Below are positions 58,901-64,000 of a stretch of DNA of 64,000 bases, in pieces (within the stretch, counting starts at the first letter, position 1; every line of letters begins with the position of its first letter). The position numbers and the translations under genes are program-made. Below the pieces are notes generated by a model. It saw nothing but the letters and a program-made list of their open reading frames with translations. It had not been told where the DNA came from and searched no databases. The stretch is from Ectocarpus siliculosus (taxonomy: Eukaryota > Sar > Phaeophyceae > Ectocarpales > Ectocarpaceae): NCBI GenBank assembly GCA_000310025.1, contig FN648592.1:38270-102269 (forward strand), given 5' to 3'.

Positions 58901-59682
58901 CTATAGCCCACAAAAATGGGGAGCCCGTGGTCGCAAAAACCGGCACATACGACGCCGCGGGGAAACAAAACAAGAATAGAGTACAAACCACTCGGAAAAA
59001 GAAAACAAAATGATAGAAAGACAAGAACAGCTACCGCACCGACCGGTCGAGAAAAGGAGCCCTAGGAAACCGATCAAAATAAAACAATACAAAACGGTAT
59101 ATTGTACTGTATGTCAGTCAGTGGTTGTGTGTAAGCCGAGGGAGGAGATGTGTGTGTGTGTGTATGTGTATAGAGCAACGATGAGTGTTGTAGACTAGAG
59201 AGCAAGCAGGTGCCAAGGAATGGCCATTGCATGCGACTGCTCATGCGCCATCAGTGGGTGTGTGCGTAGACGTAGACACGGTAGAGGTTTGTGGACGCGG
59301 AGAAGTAAGTGGCTCGAACACACACGTCACAACCACGCGGAAAAAAAAAAAGTATGTCTCACAAACAAACAAAGACGCATGTTCGAAATCGAAGGCTGAA
59401 GCGTGCTCTACGGGGCTGTAGCCCGGTTTCCGCGTCGAAGAAAAAAATGATCCGAAATTGCGTGGGTGCGAGCTAAATGCTTGAAGAGGCCACCTATGAC
59501 TGAGAGATGATCGCTTCGCTGACTTGCTTAACAAAAATGTTTGACGTGACTGTTTATGAAGTAAATATTTAAAACTTGTCTGTACCCTCGCTGCTTGCTC
59601 CCCTCCTCTTCACGTTGCTAGGACTGACGTTGAGGCTCTGGTGTGTAACAGCGATGCCGCGTGGGACGACATGATGGTATAG
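55921..59682 (+). CDS. Plastid-targeted [2Fe-2S] ferredoxin-like protein
   Basis: Five exons in phase: 55921-56114, 57046-57136, 58144-58272, 58549-58712 and 59622-59682, giving 212 residues. The N-terminus MSFSRAVAASAVAAFGVFLS is a signal peptide, followed by RGQAFFVG, close to the heterokont ASAFAP cleavage motif (F at +1), and a basic, Ser/Arg-rich transit segment: a bipartite plastid leader. The C-terminal half contains CLTGQCEAC and, 11 residues on, another Cys in VVLSC, i.e. C-x4-C-x2-C-x11-C. This is the [2Fe-2S] ligand spacing of succinate dehydrogenase B and xanthine dehydrogenase N-domains rather than photosynthetic ferredoxin (about x29). The acidic end DAAWDDMMV could favour docking with basic partners. 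Role unknown; electron transfer in the plastid is inferred. Confidence 0.7.
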
Positions 59683-61292
59683 GCAAGGCGGCGACCAGCA
59701 GCACCATCTCTCCGCAGAATTTATTGGCTTTCGACCTAAGGATCGGATGCGTTTTTTTTTTCCCTTCTTGTCTACTTGATCAGTAGATTGCACACACACT
59801 TGGTGTAACTTTCACCGGGGTCGGTGAGATGGATAGGACCCACCAGCGCTGGGCGCCTGGATATCGTGCAACGATGGGTACTTGTATCGATCTGGATGCT
59901 AGCACAAAGCAAGCAGTGTCCAGTCCACTACTGAGCGCTGGGACTTCATTGTGTAGTCTGAGGAGTATAGTGTTCGTTGGAGGAGTTGCTCTTTTCGGGG
60001 TTGGAAATTTTGTTCCATGCGATATGAGAAAAAATGTTCTTGTCCGAAGCTATCTGTAGGGTGAAAGACCACTGCTTGCTGATTGGTTTTGAAAACTAGG
60101 CTGTTCGTCCCCATTGAATCAACCAATGGCTGACTGCTGTGCTCTCTTTCACATTTATGACGGCCGTTGCGTTTATTTCATTTTTTGACGTGGCCACACC
60201 AACTTGAAGGGCCCGTCGGTTCGCCACGCCTTTCATTACGAAGGCGCTTCGAGAACCCCTTCCTGTATTCGTGAAGCAAGAATAGCGTTGTATTATGGAT
60301 GAGGCTAGGGTGTAATGATGTTGTTAGGCCCACATATGTAGTGTAGCTTGCCGTCTTGTCCGTTTTTTATGTCCTCTACTTGGAACATTGAATACTGCTC
60401 GTTGTTTCTTGGAGTTATTTTTTTGGAGAGAATCGAGTAGGGCTGAAGCCCCCTCGAAACGTGCGACGCTGCACGTTGTACCTACCACACTATCTATCTG
60501 TTGCTGATTGTTGGTGCTACCTCGCTAGACTTTCATTTGTTATTGATTCGTTGGTGCTACCTCTCTGTCGTTGTGTTGACTTGTGGGCGACGTCGTCGCT
60601 TGCTTGTCTAAGCGAGCTCACATCCCTCCGTCCTGATTGATCTATTCTCTGCAATGTCCCTGCACATATCTGCTACCCTCTTGACATCTCACCTTCCGTA
60701 CTGGTCTATAATAAACAGTTGGTTGTGATTTTGTTTTACGAAGAACTGATTTTCCTTTGTAGGGAAGATGATGGAAACATGGATCAAAGTGTGCGTTTCC
60801 GCGCACTGCTTATTTACTACTGCTGCATCGACGTTGCGCGTTCGCATGTGTGCGTTTGGTATAGCTTGTGACCACAAGAATCGTTTCCGTACCTTTTGTA
60901 AGAATTTCCGTGCTGTAAGCTTCAGTTACATTCTGAAGGTTTACGTTTCGTCTCATCGTCTCATCGACGGACGTTGAAATTTTTTCTCGCCGCTGCGTGT
61001 TCCTTCCCATGTCATTCCGATACACCCCTAGACTATAGTGTCCCTGCCCGACCGGGTCTCTCGACCTGTGACACACGTCTCGCGACAAACCAGCAAATGT
61101 CGAAGCGTCAGTATGAGTATGCACATGTTTTTGAATGCCCGGCCGCCAGGCCCCCTTCCACTCCCCTCTGGATATTCTTCTGCGGAGCCCCTATGAGGGT
61201 GCGCCAAGCGCCAACAACATCATCTGGCGGTCATCTAGCTCTACACCCAGACCTCCCTCCCATTGCCCACCCCACATCTCTATTTCAGGATA
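59683..61292. other. Intergenic DNA
   Basis: 3' region of the [2Fe-2S] gene and 5' region of the lyase-like gene. Short frames here lack support; no RNA gene recognised. Confidence 0.35.
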
Positions 61293-61700
61293 ATGACAGT
61301 CCTCGTATCTGTCGCTCGTCGCGCTGTAGCTGTCCGCCATGTAATTTCCAGCAGTTGCGCGATACCTGCTACTGCTGTAGGCCGAGAGGCATCATCAACT
61401 TTGCCAACTCTGGTCTGCTGTCCGCGCCGCTCGCTGTCTACGGCGTCTCCTCGAGGACCACGTAGAGAAGGGGGAAACAGAAGAAACTGCTGGTTGCCAT
61501 CTACTGGGCGAGAAGTCGCTGCACAGCTGGGTGGAGCCTGCAGGCGGAGCAGCAGCAGCAGCAGCAGCAGTAGCGATTCGGGAGGCTTGGCGAAACCTCT
61601 CCTGAAACCGATGAGATCGGTGCTGTACACGCCGGGTTCATCGAGACATCTCTACAAGATCAGGGAGATCGCTTGCGATGCTTCGCTTATTGACTTGGAG
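61293..61700 (+). CDS. First exon of a CitE/CLYBL-like aldolase-lyase
   Basis: 136 codons from ATG to a GAG|GTGGGA donor. A long leader (MTVLVSVARRAVAVRHVISS, then Arg/Ser-rich with a run of nine serines coded by a CAG tract) suggests import into mitochondria or another organelle. Residues 107-136 read MRSVLYTPGSSRHLYKIREI, then DASLIDLE, which is the first beta strand region of HpcH/HpaI-type lyases such as citrate lyase beta-like protein, where R-x-VLY-x-PG precedes a D-LED metal and CoA site. The next exon should begin with the aspartate of this motif; I could not identify it in the remaining 2.3 kb, so the gene is incomplete here. Substrate cannot be told. Confidence 0.55.
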
Positions 61701-64000
61701 GTGGGATACGCGGTTTTCGTGTTTTGTAGGCCTCTTCCCAGTTGCGTCCGCCGTATGTGTTAGTTATTTGTGGATTGTGGTTCGCAAAGTTGCTGCAACA
61801 ATAGCAGGAGCAGTAGTATAGGTCTGCCTGCCCACCGATGATGCCAGCACGTGTTCCCAGTTTCTTCATGTGCACGGCAGTCGTTGAGGGCAAGAGTTGC
61901 TTGCAGGAGTGGTTTTTCGACGTCATCGGAAGTCGAAAGTCCACGGCAGTTTACAACTTTGCTGCAGGAATTTCGGCGTCCTCAATCGGACGTTAAGGGG
62001 CAACTACAAGATGAGCAGGATCAGATCGTACAACGTCGTATCCATTTTTTTGTAGATGGGCATACGCAAATGTTACTTCGTACTTGCCTAGATTTAGACT
62101 GCGGTGGGTGACGTAAACGTTGTACTGATGTCGGTGCGCACGGCTCAAGATGATGCATGTTCTTGCACAACGACCAGGACCAGCGCCACCGAAAACATTA
62201 GCTGCGTTACAGTAAAGCCGCTCGTTTCTCATGTTTAATCACCAGGGTGGAGGCGATTTCACGATTGACATACAATCTAAATCAATACAATGATAATTGC
62301 AGCAGTAGATTCGTCTACTATTATAGAAGACTACATGTAGCAGAGCAGTAGGATGCAGGCCATCGTGTGTGTTTGCCGTGCCGGTTACTCGCGGACTCGA
62401 ATATTTCTGCCAGCAAGCAAAAAAATTAATATCCAATGGACGCTGCCGCAGTTTATAACGTGCCTCCCGCAGGAAGAACCTGGAAACGTACAGAATTTTC
62501 AGGCTCAAAGAGCACACATTTATTGTATCTTGATTGACTTCTTCATGAACTACTAGCGTACAAGAACAGATGCTCGGGTAAGAAGGCTATGCAACTCTAA
62601 ATATGATAAAAATCTGCCCTTGGGACAGATACTCTGCACAGAGGAGACATGGAACGAGCGTCGGGCAGAGTAAAGAGGCTGTTCGTGAAGCGGTGGCACG
62701 TACTGCTGCTGTTGTAGTTGAATGGTAGTACCTGGTACACGCCAATGGTTGCGGGGTCGAGCGACCCGTTAGCAGGGAGACCTGACCTTCGTACAGCATT
62801 ATGCATAGCTGCAGTAATGCGACGCGCGGGTAGACTAACAATAGTGTCTTCGTAAACGGTGTGTTTGTACCTGTGCATCAGAGTGTTGGAGATACTGAGG
62901 ACGCACTTGTGTCAAAGCTCAAAGTATCTGTTGTTCGACGCGCGCAGTCCTCGTTGGACCTGGAACATTGTTCGTCAACTCGTTTCGATGCGTACCAGAC
63001 GCTTGAAGTTTGGTGCTGAGAGAGGGCACGAAGGGAGGATTGAATAAACATCGCCTTTCGACTGCGCGCATGTCGTGGCGTGTGTCCACCTCAAGGGGAT
63101 CGCCTTCGCCAAGATACTATTATAGTGCTATGTTGTATACGAATTAGAAAGGGGGGTTTCGCAACAACCCTAAAACCCTAACCCCCCAACCTACCCCCGT
63201 GCCCCCTACTAGTCCAACCCCAAGCTAGATATCCTCGTGAAGGCTACTGCCTGAAAGACAAAGGCCAGACTACCGCAAGAATATGGTTTGTGTTTGTTGG
63301 CCTCCCGGTAGTTTTCGCAGCAGGCCGCGGTCTGTGTGAGGTGCTCAATTTGTGACCGATGTCGCGGCCATCGACAAAACAGCTTGTCAGCGGGAGTTGT
63401 TTGAGGGGGTGTAGGGGGGGGGGTTGTACTCATAGACGTGCATACCGTAGTCGTTAGACCATTGACCTCGCATCTCTACAAATCCGGGACGCAGCACGCC
63501 GGGTTCTCACCGGACCAGGCTCTCACATCACCAAGCGCGAAGCGCCGTGAGGTATCCGGCGAGATGCATGAAGGGGGTGGGGGGGGAGCTGACCTCCCTG
63601 AAAAAAGCGGAAAGCCTCCGATTGTTGTTGTCGAATTCAAATCTCCGATTTTTTGCTGCACGGAACACGCGTGGGGCTCAAATTTAAAACACCTACACGT
63701 TTCGCTGGGTCGGAAGGGGGTGTGGCGATAGGACAACGGACGTTCGGGTTGGGGGAGAGCTCTCTTGCAATTCCCTATAATGCTGTCCCACGTGTTTGCG
63801 CTTTTGTGTGGCGGCGTTGGGCGGCGGAGCGAAGTCTCACGGTATCTGCGTATAGATCATCACAAGCACCAGAAATCGCACCCTAACAGGGGCATGCGGA
63901 GAGGGCCCTACATAGTGCTTCAAATTCTGCAGGCCGAGACTCAGTCCTTTGCTTTTTTTGTTTTTGTGCTGGCATACGCTTCCCTCAGACCTGTCCTGCT
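61701..64000. other. Right-hand region without recognised exons
   Basis: Probably intron or 3' part of the lyase-like gene, or intergenic. A stretch at about 62901 (AG followed by GACGCACTTGTG) has the right phase to follow the first exon but does not read like the family. Telomere-like words (CCCTAAAACCCTAACCCC) lie at 63168-63186, and G-rich runs at 63410-63423 and 63570-63584. Confidence 0.3.

Noticed and set aside
58713-58990. Stop codon directly after ADGR as the end of the [2Fe-2S] protein, or an exon starting near 58906
   Set aside because: AG|GTGAGC at 58712 is a strong donor, and the exon at 59622-59682 restores phase with an acidic, protein-like end; the 58906 alternative reads as basic low-complexity sequence.
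63166-63190. Telomere repeat near the right edge
   Set aside because: Only about two CCCTAA-type units, surrounded by ordinary sequence; likewise at 13580. Too short to indicate a chromosome end.
1-64000. CRISPR array, bacterial operon, retroviral or Polinton-like element
   Set aside because: No spaced direct-repeat array, no polycistronic layout, and no recognisable capsid, polymerase or integrase sequence; the DNA is clearly eukaryotic.

Overview
The window looks like nuclear DNA of a brown alga (a stramenopile), most like Ectocarpus. Genes are split into short exons with GT-AG introns of 0.3 to 6 kb. CAG/CTG tracts and the short word ACAGCAGT recur throughout. One protein carries a heterokont-type bipartite plastid targeting leader. 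There is one 100-N assembly gap (49742-49841) flanked by poly-C. The species assignment is inference; the exon structures below were built by hand from reading frame, splice-site consensus and intron phase.

Layout. 1-8265 (minus): a gene with two WW domains that runs off the left edge; its largest intron holds a hAT-like non-autonomous transposon. 9043-14571 (plus): a roughly 844-residue protein ending in a fungal-type Zn(II)2Cys6 cluster plus a second Cys/His patch. 14.6-20.2 kb: no firm gene, low-complexity DNA. 20220-26542 (minus): a coiled-coil protein whose last exon encodes a very long disordered tail. 27865-30106 (plus): a BART-like protein (ARL2-binding family). 30419-32021 (minus): a small acidic protein. 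32-37 kb: repeats, including a large fold-back element with a nested A-tailed repeat. 37088-38565 (plus): an 80-residue complex I accessory subunit. 38.6-41.5 kb: intergenic DNA with a MITE. 41484-50817 (plus): NSE4, the kleisin of the SMC5/6 complex, in 11 visible exons. 52149-54466 (minus): a CGFS monothiol glutaredoxin of the GRX5 type. 55921-59682 (plus): a plastid-targeted [2Fe-2S] protein. 61293-61700 (plus): the first exon of a CitE/CLYBL-like lyase whose remainder was not found.

Functional links are loose. GRX5 (Fe-S cluster transfer) and the [2Fe-2S] protein are head-to-head neighbours with about 1.45 kb between their start codons. The WW gene and the zinc-cluster gene are also head to head (about 0.8 kb), as are the coiled-coil gene and the BART gene (about 1.3 kb). 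Introns and spacers carry several small transposon families, among them a TGACGTAAGAT MITE, palindrome-ended MITEs, A-tailed and tRNA-like SINEs, and short repeats found only in NSE4 introns. These are the most unusual content of the window.
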